The notes beneath the pieces are model-generated. The model was not told where the DNA came from. It saw only the letters and a program-made list of their open reading frames with translations, and ran no database searches. A stretch of 64,000 bases of DNA from Schlegelella_A sp038231215 (lineage in GTDB: Bacteria > Pseudomonadota > Gammaproteobacteria > Burkholderiales > Burkholderiaceae_C), in contig JBBRLS010000017.1 of assembly GCA_038231215.1 (NCBI GenBank), forward strand, positions 1 to 64,000. Direction: 5' to 3'. This document shows positions 24,702 through 33,516 of the stretch, piece by piece. The position numbers and the translations under genes are program-made. Position 1 is the stretch's first letter. Every line of letters begins with the position of its first letter.

Positions 24702-26276
24702 GTGGACAGTATCGCCACTCCTTTCGACGAAGAGTTCGGCCTCGTCGCCGACCTGGTCCGCCTCCACGCCATCCGCGATCCCGCGCATCCGGCCCTCGTC
24801 GACGCGCACCAGACACTCAGCTACGGCGAGCTCGATGCGCTGATGGACCGCGTCGCCGCAAGCCTTCAGCGCGACGGCGTGCGGCCGCGCGAGGCCATCG
24901 CCATTTGCGCCGCAGCCTCGGTGCGCTATGCGGCGGTGTTTCTCGGCGCCTTGCGTGCCGGCGTCGTCGTCGCGCCGCTGGCGCCCGGCGAAACGGCGAA
25001 GAGCCTGGCCGGCATGCTGAGCGATTCGGGCGCGAAGCTGCTGTTCGTCGACGCGTCGACGGCGGCCAGCTTCGACGCCGATGCGGCAGGCGCGGTGCCG
25101 TGCCTGTCGCTCGACGACGCTGGCGCCGGCGCGAACCTGTCGTCGTGGCACGCCCCCGAAGGCGCGGTGCCGGCGCCGGTTTCGCCCGGCCCCGACTGGG
25201 CCTTCAACATCATCTATTCGTCGGGCACGACCGGCGTGCCCAAGGGCATCGTGCAGCCGCACGCGATGCGCTGGGCGCAGGTGCGGCGGGGCGGCACGGC
25301 CTACGGCTACGGGCCGCAGGGCACCACCCTGCTTGCCACGCCACTCTATTCGAACACCACGCTGGTCGTCTTCTTGCCGACGCTCGCCTGGGGTGGCACG
25401 ACCGTGCTGATGGCGAAGTTCAACGCCGCCGAGTACCTGCGCCTGGCCGAGCGGCATCGCGCCACGCACACCATGCTCGTGCCGGTGCAGTACCAGCGCC
25501 TGATGGCGCTGCCCGAGTTCGGCCGCTTCGACCTCTCGGCCTTCCATATGAAGTTCTGCACCAGCGCACCGTTCGCCGCGGCACTGAAGGCCGACGTGCT
25601 GGCGCGCTGGCCCGGTGGCCTCGTCGAGTTCTACGGCATGACCGAAGGCGGTGGCAGTTGCGCGCTGCCGGCGCACGAGCATCCCGACAAGCTGCACACC
25701 GTGGGCCAGCCGATGGAAGGCCACGACATCCGCCTCATCGACGACGAAGGCAATGAGCTGGCGCGCGGCGAAACAGGCGAGATCGTCGGCCGCTCGGCCT
25801 CGATGATGATCGGCTATCACGGCCAGCCGGCGAAGACGCGCGACGCCGAATGGACGAGCCCGGCCGGCGAGCGCTACATCCGCACCGGCGACGTCGGCCG
25901 CTTCGACGAAGACGGCTTCCTGGCGCTGATGGATCGCAAGAAGGACATGATCATCAGCGGCGGCTTCAACATCTATCCGAGCGACCTCGAGGGCGTGCTG
26001 CGCGAGCATCCGGGCGTCGCCGACGTTGCGGTGGTGGGCGTGCCTTGCGAGCAGTGGGGCGAGACGCCGATCGCCTTCGTCGTGCCGGCAGCCGGCAGTG
26101 CAACGACCGAAGCCGAGCTCATCGCCTGGTTCAATCAGCGCGTCGGCAAGACACAGCGCCTGGCCGGCCTGCACTACCTCGACGAGCTGCCGCGCAGCGC
26201 CATCGGCAAGATCCTCAAGCGCGAGCTGCGCGACCGCCATGCGGCCGTCGCAACCGGCCCTAGCGGCGCGAGCTGA
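24702..26276 (+). CDS. AMP-dependent acyl-CoA synthetase (class I adenylate-forming)
   Basis: A 524-residue ligase with the P-loop-like IIYSSGTTGVPKGIVQPH, core motif EFYGMTEGGG, hinge/Asp motif YIRTGDVGRFDEDGFLALMD and the C-terminal catalytic Lys in PRSAIGKILKREL. It activates a carboxylic acid as acyl-AMP and then acyl-CoA; chain length or aromatic specificity cannot be told. The start is uncertain: GTG 24702 is used because the protein before it does not resemble family sequence, but ATG 24648 is possible. It is divergent from the Ala-rich membrane gene and overlaps the convergent YidB-like gene by 17 bp. Confidence 0.87.
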   Translation: MDSIATPFDEEFGLVADLVRLHAIRDPAHPALVDAHQTLSYGELDALMDRVAASLQRDGVRPREAIAICAAASVRYAAVFLGALRAGVVVAPLAPGETAKSLAGMLSDSGAKLLFVDASTAASFDADAAGAVPCLSLDDAGAGANLSSWHAPEGAVPAPVSPGPDWAFNIIYSSGTTGVPKGIVQPHAMRWAQVRRGGTAYGYGPQGTTLLATPLYSNTTLVVFLPTLAWGGTTVLMAKFNAAEYLRLAERHRATHTMLVPVQYQRLMALPEFGRFDLSAFHMKFCTSAPFAAALKADVLARWPGGLVEFYGMTEGGGSCALPAHEHPDKLHTVGQPMEGHDIRLIDDEGNELARGETGEIVGRSASMMIGYHGQPAKTRDAEWTSPAGERYIRTGDVGRFDEDGFLALMDRKKDMIISGGFNIYPSDLEGVLREHPGVADVAVVGVPCEQWGETPIAFVVPAAGSATTEAELIAWFNQRVGKTQRLAGLHYLDELPRSAIGKILKRELRDRHAAVATGPSGAS

Positions 26277-26763
26277 GGCTGCCCATGACGGCGCTGAGCG
26301 CGACCGCGCCCAGCGTCTTCACCAGCGTCGGGTGCTGCGCATAGAAATCGCCGACACGATCGACGATCGACGGGTCATGTTTTTCGGCGCGGGCGGCGAT
26401 GGCGTTGACGTCGCCCGGCGAAAGCTGCGAGGCTTGCTCCGGGGTGATCGTGCCCGGCGTGGCACTTGTGCCCAGCAGGCTGCCGAGGACGCCGCCGGCC
26501 ACCGACGACAGATTGCCGCCGCCCAGCGACTGCACGAGCTGGTTGAGCAGCCCGGCCTGCTGTTGTGGATTGGAGTTGTTGAAGAGGCTGCCGACCATCT
26601 GGCCGAACGGCGGCGTCGCGTCGGAGCGGAACGCCGAGGCGATGCCGCTGCCCAGGTCTTGTGTCGACACTTGCGGCGCGACCTGGTCGAAGTGCTCGTG
26701 CACGTTGCCTTGCGGTGCCAGCGCGTTGCCGGCGTATTGCTGGAGGATGTCGAAGAGGCCCAT
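26260..26763 (-). CDS. YidB/DUF937-like protein
   Basis: A 167-residue protein starting MGLFDILQQYAG, typical of the DUF937/YidB family. It has Gly/Asn/Gln-rich segments (NNSNPQQQAGLLNQLVQSLG) and an SVAGGVLGSLLG hydrophobic stretch. The family function is unknown; members are small, abundant and widespread in proteobacteria. It overlaps the 3' end of the convergent acyl-CoA synthetase gene by 17 bp. Confidence 0.75.
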   Translation of the reverse strand: MGLFDILQQYAGNALAPQGNVHEHFDQVAPQVSTQDLGSGIASAFRSDATPPFGQMVGSLFNNSNPQQQAGLLNQLVQSLGGGNLSSVAGGVLGSLLGTSATPGTITPEQASQLSPGDVNAIAARAEKHDPSIVDRVGDFYAQHPTLVKTLGAVALSAVMGSLSSRR

Positions 26764-26838
26764 GGCGCTTTCCTTTCAGGTTGTCGCGATACTAGCGATG
26801 CGGCAGGCTCGGCGCGTCGAGCACGGGAGCGTCGTGCC

Positions 26839-27453
26839 ATGTCCGGATCGTCCAGGTTCATCCAGATCGCGATCTTCGTCGGCGTCGTTGCCGCGATGGC
26901 GGGCGGCTCGTACCGCTACATGCACAGGCTCACCGGCGACTTCGATGAGCCCGACGGCGAGCCCGACTTCCCGACCGTCGTCGCGGCGACGCGCGCCGCC
27001 AATCCGACGCTGACTTTCGAGCCGGGAAGCGAGCGCAGCCCGGCGTTCTTCTGGGTCAGGGAGCGCGCCTCCGGCCGCCAGGTGCAGGTGCCGAGCGGCG
27101 AACTGCAGGGCGCGAAGATCCGCTTCGTCGACTGCGCGCTCGGCGATATCGTGCCATCGCTGCTCTATCCGAACCGCACCGAGACGATCTGCTTCGAGTT
27201 GCGCAACGACAAGCACGCCATGTCGGCGTACTTCTTTCGCTCGAACGACGATCTCGAGCATCTGCTGACGTTCTACGAATTGAACGTCACGCCGGAGTAC
27301 CGCATCGGCCTCTACAAGAACCGCAAGGAACAGCTCGTGACGCGCACGCGGAAGAAGGAGTTCACGAAGGAGTTCATCGTCTCGTACATGCTCTGGTCGG
27401 GCGGTGGCTTCGTCGGCTGGCGTGAAGAAAAGGCCGCTGCATCGACGCCTTAA
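26839..27453 (+). CDS. Hypothetical membrane-anchored protein
   Basis: A 204-residue protein with one N-terminal transmembrane helix (IQIAIFVGVVAAMAGGSYRY) and a periplasmic or extracytoplasmic mixed domain. The domain contains two Cys (VDCALGD and TICFELRN) that could form a disulfide, and a basic C-terminal segment (TRKKEFTKEF). No known family was recognised. It is divergent from the YidB-like gene by 75 bp, and its reading frame has strong G/C third-base preference, supporting coding. Confidence 0.65.
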   Translation: MSGSSRFIQIAIFVGVVAAMAGGSYRYMHRLTGDFDEPDGEPDFPTVVAATRAANPTLTFEPGSERSPAFFWVRERASGRQVQVPSGELQGAKIRFVDCALGDIVPSLLYPNRTETICFELRNDKHAMSAYFFRSNDDLEHLLTFYELNVTPEYRIGLYKNRKEQLVTRTRKKEFTKEFIVSYMLWSGGGFVGWREEKAAASTP

Positions 27454-27551
27454 CATCGGGCCCGATCCCTGGAGCCCGGACCTTGAGCGAGAGCCCTGGC
27501 CGTCGGCGCAGCCTGGTGGTTTCTCGGTGCGCGGCCGATCGCGGTGCAGGC

Positions 27552-27737
27552 GAGCGGCCGCGGCGAGCTGCTCGGGTCATCGACGCGATCCTGGCCGATC
27601 CAGCGTGGAAGGATCGGATGGCGACCGACAGCCAGGGGCCTCGCGTGGGTGCGCTTGGACACTCGGCGGGCGGCTGCACGGTGCTGGCGTTGGCGGGAGC
27701 CAGGCCTGATTTGTCCCGGATGAGGCGGCGCTGCCAG
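27552..27737 (+). pseudogene. Fragment of a dienelactone-hydrolase-like alpha/beta hydrolase
   Basis: About 62 residues in one frame match the middle of dienelactone hydrolase-like proteins: RAARVIDAILADPAWKDRM, the nucleophile elbow GALGHSAGG (Ser), then CTVLALAGARPD and RRRCQ. Neither a plausible N-terminal hydrolase domain nor the Asp/His end is present. The flanks (27454-27551 and 27738-27783) show no continuing homology in any frame I can follow. It is read as a decayed gene remnant; it is not intact enough to be active. Confidence 0.5.
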
Positions 27738-27783
27738 GCCGAAGCATCCGAAGCCCCGATCTACCGTCGTCCCCGACCGGCGA

Positions 27784-28200
27784 CTACAACGTACCCTGCC
27801 TGTAGTTCCCGATGTTCGCCAGATGCTTGTTCAATTCCCGCTCGTTCTTTGCATTGTTCTTGACCGCCGCAATATGCTTGTCGAGCAGCGCGAGCATGAT
27901 CTTGCGTGCGTCCTGGACCTTCTTGAGGTCGTCTTTTTTCTTGAGGTCCAGGCCGAAAGCATTCTCCGAGATCACGTCGCGAAACTGCTCGATCGCATCC
28001 GCGACCTGTTGTGACGCATCGACCAACGCCAGAACCTCTTCTTCGAGGCTTTCGCGTGCCTTGACGAAGTCGTCCCACTGCTTGCCTTCGTTTGCCACTG
28101 CCTTGTCGATGTTTCCCTTCGGCTTCGGGATGTCCGCATCCTTGCCCAAGACCTTTTCCGCCGCCGCGACCGCCTTGTCCCAACCCGGCATGTCAGCCAT
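27784..28200 (-). CDS. Hypothetical alpha-helical protein
   Basis: A 138-residue, highly charged, almost wholly helical protein with coiled-coil-like heptads (ESLEEEVLALVDASQQVADA; KKKDDLKKVQDARKIMLALL). It has no signal peptide or membrane segment. The ATG at 28200 has GGGGAAAG upstream. I do not recognise the family. It lies between a hydrolase remnant and an antitoxin remnant, in a patch that looks like a decaying accessory region, and its base composition is less GC-rich than its neighbours. Confidence 0.65.
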   Translation of the reverse strand: MADMPGWDKAVAAAEKVLGKDADIPKPKGNIDKAVANEGKQWDDFVKARESLEEEVLALVDASQQVADAIEQFRDVISENAFGLDLKKKDDLKKVQDARKIMLALLDKHIAAVKNNAKNERELNKHLANIGNYRQGTL

Positions 28201-28329
28201 GACTTTCCCCTTGATCCGGCGCGAACTTGCGCTCGGGGCACATACGCAAACCCGGACCGGATCCGGACACCCCCGGGGGCGCGTTGCCTGCTACAACCAC
28301 CATGTCCTAGGAGCGCCCCGCTCGCGCAT

Positions 28330-28723
28330 CTAGTGGCACGAACGAGCTGTCGAGAGCAGGCGCATCCAGGCCGGTGCGAGCGCCAGGTCGCCGAGCAAAG
28401 CACGGCGCTCGCTGGCCGGCAAGGTGTGGCGCAGGCGCTCGGTTGGCGGCGTAGGCGCCGGTGGGTTGCAGGCGCAGCCGGTCCTTGCCGCTCAGCGCCC
28501 GGACGACCTCGTCGACGCTGGGCCACAAGATGCCAAGCATCTCGTCTTCGCGCGGCTTGTCGTGGAGCCCACGCGAGAGGCGGCGCAAGATGCCGCGCTC
28601 CACCAGCCGCTGCGAGGCCTTGCCGATGGCTCCGCGGCTGCCAGCCTTGGTGAACAAGGCAGGCGTGAACACCGTGCCTGGCGTGGCCCGCTGTCTGTAG
28701 CCGGCTCTCTTCGCCCGGATCAT
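28330..28723 (-). pseudogene. Internally deleted AbiEi-type (DUF6088) antitoxin remnant
   Basis: The 5' part encodes ~90 residues typical of DUF6088/AbiEi antitoxins (FTPALFTKAGSRGAIGKASQ; RGILRRLSRGLHDKPRED; LRLQPTGAYAAN). After AAN the frame becomes nonsense. One base later, another frame continues with ERLRHTLPASERRALLGDLA and PAWMRLLSTARS, which resembles the family's C-terminal end, and stops at 28330-28332. The central winged region is missing, so this is an internal deletion plus frameshift. No AbiEii nucleotidyltransferase gene follows. The start overlaps the upstream dehydrogenase stop by 4 bp. Confidence 0.6.
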
Positions 28724-29754
28724 TCGAAATCGAGCAGCACCTTCATCGCCTGCGAGCGATCCGCGGCCAGCGCGAACGCGCGGCCCGCGTCACGATACGA
28801 CAGCGTCGCCGAGATCAGCGGCTTGACGTCGACCCGCTTCTTGTTGAGCAGGTCGACCGCCATCGCGAATTCCTCGTGGAAGCGAAAGGCGCCGCGCAGA
28901 TCGAACTCCTTGGCGACGATGGTGTTGACGGGCAGCGTCATCTCGCCGCCCAGGCCGACCTGGACGATGATGCCGCGCGGCCTGAGCGCATCGAAGGCGC
29001 CGCGCAGCGCCTGCGCGTTGCCGCTCGCCTCGAAGAGCACGTCGAACGTGCCCTTGTCGGCGCCGAAGGCGGCCAACGCATCAGGTCGCTCGGCGACGTT
29101 GATCGTCTCGTCGGCGCCGACCTTCATCGCCGTGCGCAGCGCAAACGCGCCGACGTCGGTGACGACGATGCGCGTCGCTCCGGCCCGCCGCGCGGCGATG
29201 ACGATGAGCGCGCCGATCGGCCCGCAGCCGGTGACGAGCACGCTCTTGCCGAGCAGCGAGCCGGCGCGGCGCACCGCGTGCAGCGCCACCGAGAGCGGCT
29301 CGGCCAGCGCACCCTCGGCATCGCTCAGCGAATCGGCGAGCCGATGCGCCTGCGCGGACTCTATGACGATCTGCTGGCGAAATGCGCCTTGCACATGCGG
29401 CGTGCGCATCGCGCTGCCGTAGTAGCGCATGTCGAGGCAATGGTTCTGCAAGCCTTCCTGGCAATAGCGGCAGCGGCCGCACGGCCGGCTCGGGCTGATG
29501 GCGACGCGATCGCCGATCGCGAATCCTGTGACGCCGTCGCCCATCGCCTCGATCGTGCCGGCGATCTCGTGGCCGAGCACCATCGGTTCCTTGACCCGCA
29601 CCGTGCCGAAGCCGCCGTGCTGCCAGTAGTGCAGGTCCGACCCGCAGATGCCGCCGAAGCGCACGCGCGCCTGGAGTTGGCCGGCTCCAAGCGCCGGTGT
29701 CTCGACCTGCTCGACGCGCAGATCGCCTGCCGCGTGAATGACCAGTGCGTCCAT
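28720..29754 (-). CDS. Zinc-dependent L-idonate 5-dehydrogenase-like MDR protein
   Basis: A 344-residue medium-chain dehydrogenase. It has the catalytic zinc Cys in FGGICGSDLHYWQHGG, the GHE motif (VLGHEIAG), structural zinc Cys in CGRCRYCQEGLQNHC and the Rossmann motif GCGPIGA. The ICGSDLHYWQHGGFG block matches L-idonate 5-dehydrogenases, which oxidise L-idonate to 5-ketogluconate with NAD(P). Other polyol dehydrogenases share much of this pattern. It diverges from the GST gene across 77 bp. No gluconate or idonate pathway genes are adjacent. Confidence 0.82.
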   Translation of the reverse strand: MDALVIHAAGDLRVEQVETPALGAGQLQARVRFGGICGSDLHYWQHGGFGTVRVKEPMVLGHEIAGTIEAMGDGVTGFAIGDRVAISPSRPCGRCRYCQEGLQNHCLDMRYYGSAMRTPHVQGAFRQQIVIESAQAHRLADSLSDAEGALAEPLSVALHAVRRAGSLLGKSVLVTGCGPIGALIVIAARRAGATRIVVTDVGAFALRTAMKVGADETINVAERPDALAAFGADKGTFDVLFEASGNAQALRGAFDALRPRGIIVQVGLGGEMTLPVNTIVAKEFDLRGAFRFHEEFAMAVDLLNKKRVDVKPLISATLSYRDAGRAFALAADRSQAMKVLLDFE

Positions 29755-29831
29755 CGTGTTCCCTTCCCCGCAACCGGACGTTCGCGGCTGCGACAGTGCA
29801 TGATGACCGATCCACCCGCGGAGAAAACGCC

Positions 29832-30452
29832 ATGATCGTCGTCCACCATCTCAACGAATCGCGCTCGCAGCGCGTGCTCTGGCTGCTCGAGGAGCTGGGC
29901 GTGCCCTACGACATCCGCTTCTACCAGCGCGACCTCAAGACACGGCTCGCGCCCGAGACGCTGAAGGCGATCCATCCGCTCGGCAAGTCGCCCGTGCTCG
30001 AGGACGACGGCAAGATCTTGATCGAGTCGGGCGCGATCATCGACTACCTGATCCGCAAGCACGGCGGCGGGCAACTGCGGCCCGCCGAAGGCGCGCCGGA
30101 CTTCGAGGCCTATCAACAGTGGCTGCACTACGCCGAAGGCTCTGCCATGCTGCCGCTGCTGCTCAAGCTCTACGTCTCGCGCCTCGGCGAGGCGGGCGCG
30201 CCGCTCAAGCCGCGCATCGACAGCGAGATCGCCAACCACCTCGGCTTCGTCGACCGCTCGCTCGAAGGCCGCGAGTGGCTGCTGGGGGATGCGCTCACGG
30301 GCGCCGACGTGCAGATGAGTTTCGTCGGCGAAGCCGCGCGCGGCCTTCGCGCCGGCTATCCGAACATCGACGCCTGGGTGCGCCGCTTCCAGCAGAGGCC
30401 GGCGTATCGACGCGCGCTGGAGCGCGGTGGGCCCTATTCGATGGCCGACTGA
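29832..30452 (+). CDS. Glutathione S-transferase family protein
   Basis: A 206-residue cytosolic GST. The N-terminal thioredoxin-like domain has LNESRSQRVLWLLEELGVPY (candidate catalytic Ser/Asn) and HPLGKSPVLEDDGKILIESGAI with the cis-Pro and glutathione-contacting ES. The C-terminal helical domain ends with ALTGADVQMSF. It conjugates or reduces substrates with glutathione. The start at ATG 29832 fits the domain edge. There is no pathway context. Confidence 0.87.
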   Translation: MIVVHHLNESRSQRVLWLLEELGVPYDIRFYQRDLKTRLAPETLKAIHPLGKSPVLEDDGKILIESGAIIDYLIRKHGGGQLRPAEGAPDFEAYQQWLHYAEGSAMLPLLLKLYVSRLGEAGAPLKPRIDSEIANHLGFVDRSLEGREWLLGDALTGADVQMSFVGEAARGLRAGYPNIDAWVRRFQQRPAYRRALERGGPYSMAD

Positions 30453-30866
30453 GGACGATGTCGGCCTCGATGGCCTTTTGCATCTCCCCGTCGGATCCCA
30501 CGTCCCCTCGACGACCTGGATGCGGCCACCGGCGGCGAGAAACGCGCCGCGAGGCGGCAACTCGGAGGACCCTCGACGGGTGTCGGCTGTAGCCAGTTAT
30601 CGACCGTTCAGCCGACTGCGCTTGCCGTCTCCAGTCGACCCGGAGCGGTCCGACCGGCGGGCAAGTTCAAGTCTAGGAAGCTGACGTTCACCAGTCACGC
30701 GGCGATCACGTCTTGGCGCACCCCAGTCTGCGGCCAAGGCTTGATCGCCGCGCCCTTGGTCGACCGATCATCACGCATTCAGACGGCAAATCGCGTCCTC
30801 CGGGGACAACGTGTCCAGGCGTGAGGCTCAGGCACTGCCACGCCTCCTTGTCCGCAGGCCGAGTCG
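30453..30866. other. 414-bp gap; possible DUF1330 fragment on minus strand
   Basis: No complete gene is seen. On the minus strand at 30489-30560 a frame reads RGAFLAAGGRIQVVEGTWDP, which resembles the C-terminal part of DUF1330 proteins. The next gene downstream (30867-31292) is itself DUF1330-related, so this may be a remnant of a second copy. The rest (about 30561-30866) shows no feature I can support. Confidence 0.35.
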
Positions 30867-31292
30867 TCAGCCCCGCATCTGCAAGAGGATGGTGCGCTCG
30901 AGGCCCGCGTAGCGATGGACTAGTGCCTCGCGATACGCGGCGTTGACCATCATCGCGAGGAAGTGCTGGCGGCTCGGGTAGCGGACCAGCAGGCACTTGT
31001 CCCAGTCCTGGCTGGCATCGCCGATGAAGGGTCTGTCGATCTTCCCTTCCCACACCACCTCGGCACGGCTCACGTCGCCCACGGTTTCCACGAACGCCGT
31101 CTGGTACCTGCGGTAGGCCTCGGCACCCGAGCAGGGCGGGTGGGGAGACCCTGCGGGGTAGTTCGCTTGCTCGCGGAACTTCAGAAGATTGAGCATCACC
31201 ACCGGGCCGTCGGGGCCGGCATCACGCAATGCGCGCACCTGATCGGCCGTGGGGTCGATGGACGGATCGAAATTGGCGGGACGGAGGGTCAT
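30867..31292 (-). CDS. DUF1330 family protein
   Basis: A 141-residue ferredoxin-like dimeric alpha/beta barrel protein with GPVVMLNLLKFREQA near residue 30, EAYRRYQTAFVETVG, and CLLVRYPSRQHFLAMM typical of DUF1330. The function of the family is unknown; the fold resembles small monooxygenases and EthD-like proteins. The start ATG 31292 is chosen at the domain edge. Upstream, 31293-31551 (259 bp) holds no gene I can support. Confidence 0.75.
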   Translation of the reverse strand: MTLRPANFDPSIDPTADQVRALRDAGPDGPVVMLNLLKFREQANYPAGSPHPPCSGAEAYRRYQTAFVETVGDVSRAEVVWEGKIDRPFIGDASQDWDKCLLVRYPSRQHFLAMMVNAAYREALVHRYAGLERTILLQMRG

Positions 31293-31551
31293 GGGTTCGG
31301 CCCTTTCTGATGCCGCGCGGTGCATGCGCGAACAGCATTGTCAGCGCAAGCAGGATTGCAGCGATGCTATTGACCCGCCGGTAACCGGCCGGCCGTGAAC
31401 GACGGCTGATGGCCGGGTCTTGACTCACGCTCGCCCGCGGTGAGTGACTGCTGCACTGCATGTAGGAGACACCAGCCAAGCGAGTCAACCCTTCACTGCC
31501 GCATCCCGGGACAGGCCGATTCATAAGTACAGTTGGTTCAGGCGCATCACG

Positions 31552-32280
31552 CTAGCGCGCGACGAACGCTTCGTAAGCACCGCTGGCGGCGAACAGCGCT
31601 GCGATGATCGCCGCGTGGGCGATGGCCGCGGCCAGCATGCCGCGCAGCCACGACGAGGGCCGCGGCCCGTCGTAGAACTGCGAAGCCGCCCAACCGAAGT
31701 AGACGTACCAGGCCGCCCAGAACGAATAGAAGAGCACCGGCCCCGGCGCGGTCGAGGTCGCGAGCGCCAGCGGTGCGCTGAGCCCCACGAACACGGCGCG
31801 CACGCTGAGCGCGTAGGCGGCAAGCACCATGTGCTCGGGCAAGGTCAGCCGGGCGCCGCGGAACAGGACAGCGCAGGCACCGCCGAGCATCGGCAACTGC
31901 ACGAGCAGCAGGATGTTGAAGTGGCGCTGCAGAAAATCGGTGGGCGTCGCCGGCAGGCCGTCTTGCGACAGCACCTGGAAGCCCGAGGCGTTGATCGCCA
32001 GCGCGGTCAGGCCGACCAGCACGACCAGCGTGGCGAACGGCCCGTAGTGACGCTTTCGCTTGCCTTCGACGTACGCGCGCGCCACGCCGCCTGGCCGCAT
32101 CAGCAGGGCCCGGGCAAACGCCAGCGGGCCACGTTCGACGTCGACGAACTTCTGGAACAGGTCGCGCGCGACGTCGCGGAACGACAGGCGTGCCGTGTCC
32201 GTCCGCTGCGTGCAGTGCGGGCAGAAGCGGGCCGAGTCGGCGAGCGTCGCGTCGCAGTTCAGGCAGCGGCGTGACGACAC
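31552..32280 (-). CDS. DUF3667-like zinc-ribbon membrane protein
   Basis: A 242-residue protein starting at GTG 32280, with AAGG 6 bases upstream. The N-terminus is a zinc ribbon (CLNCDATLADSARFCPHC), followed by LSFRDVARDLFQKFVDVE and about five membrane segments. This fits the DUF3667 pattern. The family function is unknown. It is the last gene of the 43828-31552 operon-like unit and starts 8 bp after the beta-lactamase-family gene. Its link to the oxygenase genes rests on position alone. Confidence 0.72.
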   Translation of the reverse strand: MSSRRCLNCDATLADSARFCPHCTQRTDTARLSFRDVARDLFQKFVDVERGPLAFARALLMRPGGVARAYVEGKRKRHYGPFATLVVLVGLTALAINASGFQVLSQDGLPATPTDFLQRHFNILLLVQLPMLGGACAVLFRGARLTLPEHMVLAAYALSVRAVFVGLSAPLALATSTAPGPVLFYSFWAAWYVYFGWAASQFYDGPRPSSWLRGMLAAAIAHAAIIAALFAASGAYEAFVAR

Positions 32281-32288
32281 GTCTGCCT

Positions 32289-33467
32289 TCAGAACCCGAG
32301 CGCTCGATACGCCTGCCGCTTGAACTCGATGGCGTAGGGGTTGCCGAAGCCGAACCAGCGCTGCGTCATGAGCACGGCGGCGATGCCGATGCGCGGGTTC
32401 ATCCACCAGATCGTTCCGGCCAGGCCGCCCCAACCGACTTCGCCCACCGCCTCGTCCGGACTGCCCATGACCGGACCGGTGTTGAGCGCGGAGCCGAGCG
32501 CGAAGCCGCGGTTCGGATCGCGCGGAACGTTCGGGAACTGGACGCACAGGCCGGGCGGAAGCTGGCTGCGCCACATCAGGTCGATGGTCTCGGGCTTGAG
32601 CAGCGTCGGGCCGCCGGGGATCAAGCCTTGCAGCAGTCGAACGTTGTCGCCCAGGGTCGAGACGAGGCCACCGCCACCCGATTCGCGCGGCATCTTCATC
32701 AGGTAGGCCCTGGGGTAGGGCTTGTCGTCGGCACGGAGCAGGCCGGGCTGCGTCGGGTCCATCAGGTTCACGCCGACGTAGAGCGTGGTGAGGCGATCGC
32801 GCTTGGCCTCGGGCACCCAGAAATCGGTGTCGACCATGCCCAGCGGCTCGAAGATGCGGCGTCGCAGCACCTCGCCGAACGACGCGCCGGAGACCACTTC
32901 GACGAGACGCCCGAGCACGTCGGTCGCCACCGAATATTCCCATTGCGTGCCGGGATGAAACGAGAGCGGCAGGCCGGCCAGCACGGTCGTCATCTCGGCG
33001 AGCGTCTTGAGCGGGCTGCCGACGGCGCGCTCGTTGTAGGCCGCGAACTGCACAGTCCCCGGGTCGAAGACGCCATACGACAGGCCCGACGTGTGCGTCA
33101 TCAGGTGGCGGATCGTGATCGGCGACTTCGCCGGCTCGGTGTCGTCGATGCGTGTCGCACCCGGGCGCAGCACCTGCAAGCCGCCGAGCTCGGGGAGGTA
33201 GGCCTCGATCGGATCGTCGAGGGCGATGCGCCCCTCTTCCAGCAACAGCATGACGGCGCAGGAAGTGACGAGCTTGGTGCTCGAGAAGATGCGGTGGATG
33301 TGATCCTCGCGCAGCGCCGTGCCGGCTTCCTTGTCGGCAAAGCCGCAGCAGAAGCGGTCGACGACCTCGCGCCCACGCAAGAGCGCCGTCGAGACGCCGG
33401 GGAGGAACTGGCCGTCGACCTGCGCACGCATCGCCGCATGCAGGGCATCGAATTGCGGATGGGCCAT
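32289..33467 (-). CDS. Serine beta-lactamase/esterase family hydrolase
   Basis: A 392-residue class C-like serine hydrolase. It has the SxxK nucleophile motif (FSSTK, about residue 66) and HLMTHTSGLSYG with the Tyr of the YxN-like position, and ends in a conserved GTIWWMNPRIGIAAVLM region. Family members include esterases, D-peptidases and transesterases such as LovD; few hydrolyse beta-lactams. No clear signal peptide is seen, suggesting a cytoplasmic enzyme. It follows the cytochrome gene by 49 bp and could act on an ester or lactone in the same pathway, which is inference. Confidence 0.82.
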   Translation of the reverse strand: MAHPQFDALHAAMRAQVDGQFLPGVSTALLRGREVVDRFCCGFADKEAGTALREDHIHRIFSSTKLVTSCAVMLLLEEGRIALDDPIEAYLPELGGLQVLRPGATRIDDTEPAKSPITIRHLMTHTSGLSYGVFDPGTVQFAAYNERAVGSPLKTLAEMTTVLAGLPLSFHPGTQWEYSVATDVLGRLVEVVSGASFGEVLRRRIFEPLGMVDTDFWVPEAKRDRLTTLYVGVNLMDPTQPGLLRADDKPYPRAYLMKMPRESGGGGLVSTLGDNVRLLQGLIPGGPTLLKPETIDLMWRSQLPPGLCVQFPNVPRDPNRGFALGSALNTGPVMGSPDEAVGEVGWGGLAGTIWWMNPRIGIAAVLMTQRWFGFGNPYAIEFKRQAYRALGF

Positions 33468-33516
33468 GGGAATCGCCGCTTCGGAAGTGAGGGGTGGGAC
33501 GGGCGGCGGGCCGCGC

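Noticed and set aside
30561..30866. Possible small genes or RNA in the gap after GST
   Set aside because: Frames here lack G/C third-base bias and homology, and no tRNA-like or riboswitch-like fold was recognised by eye.
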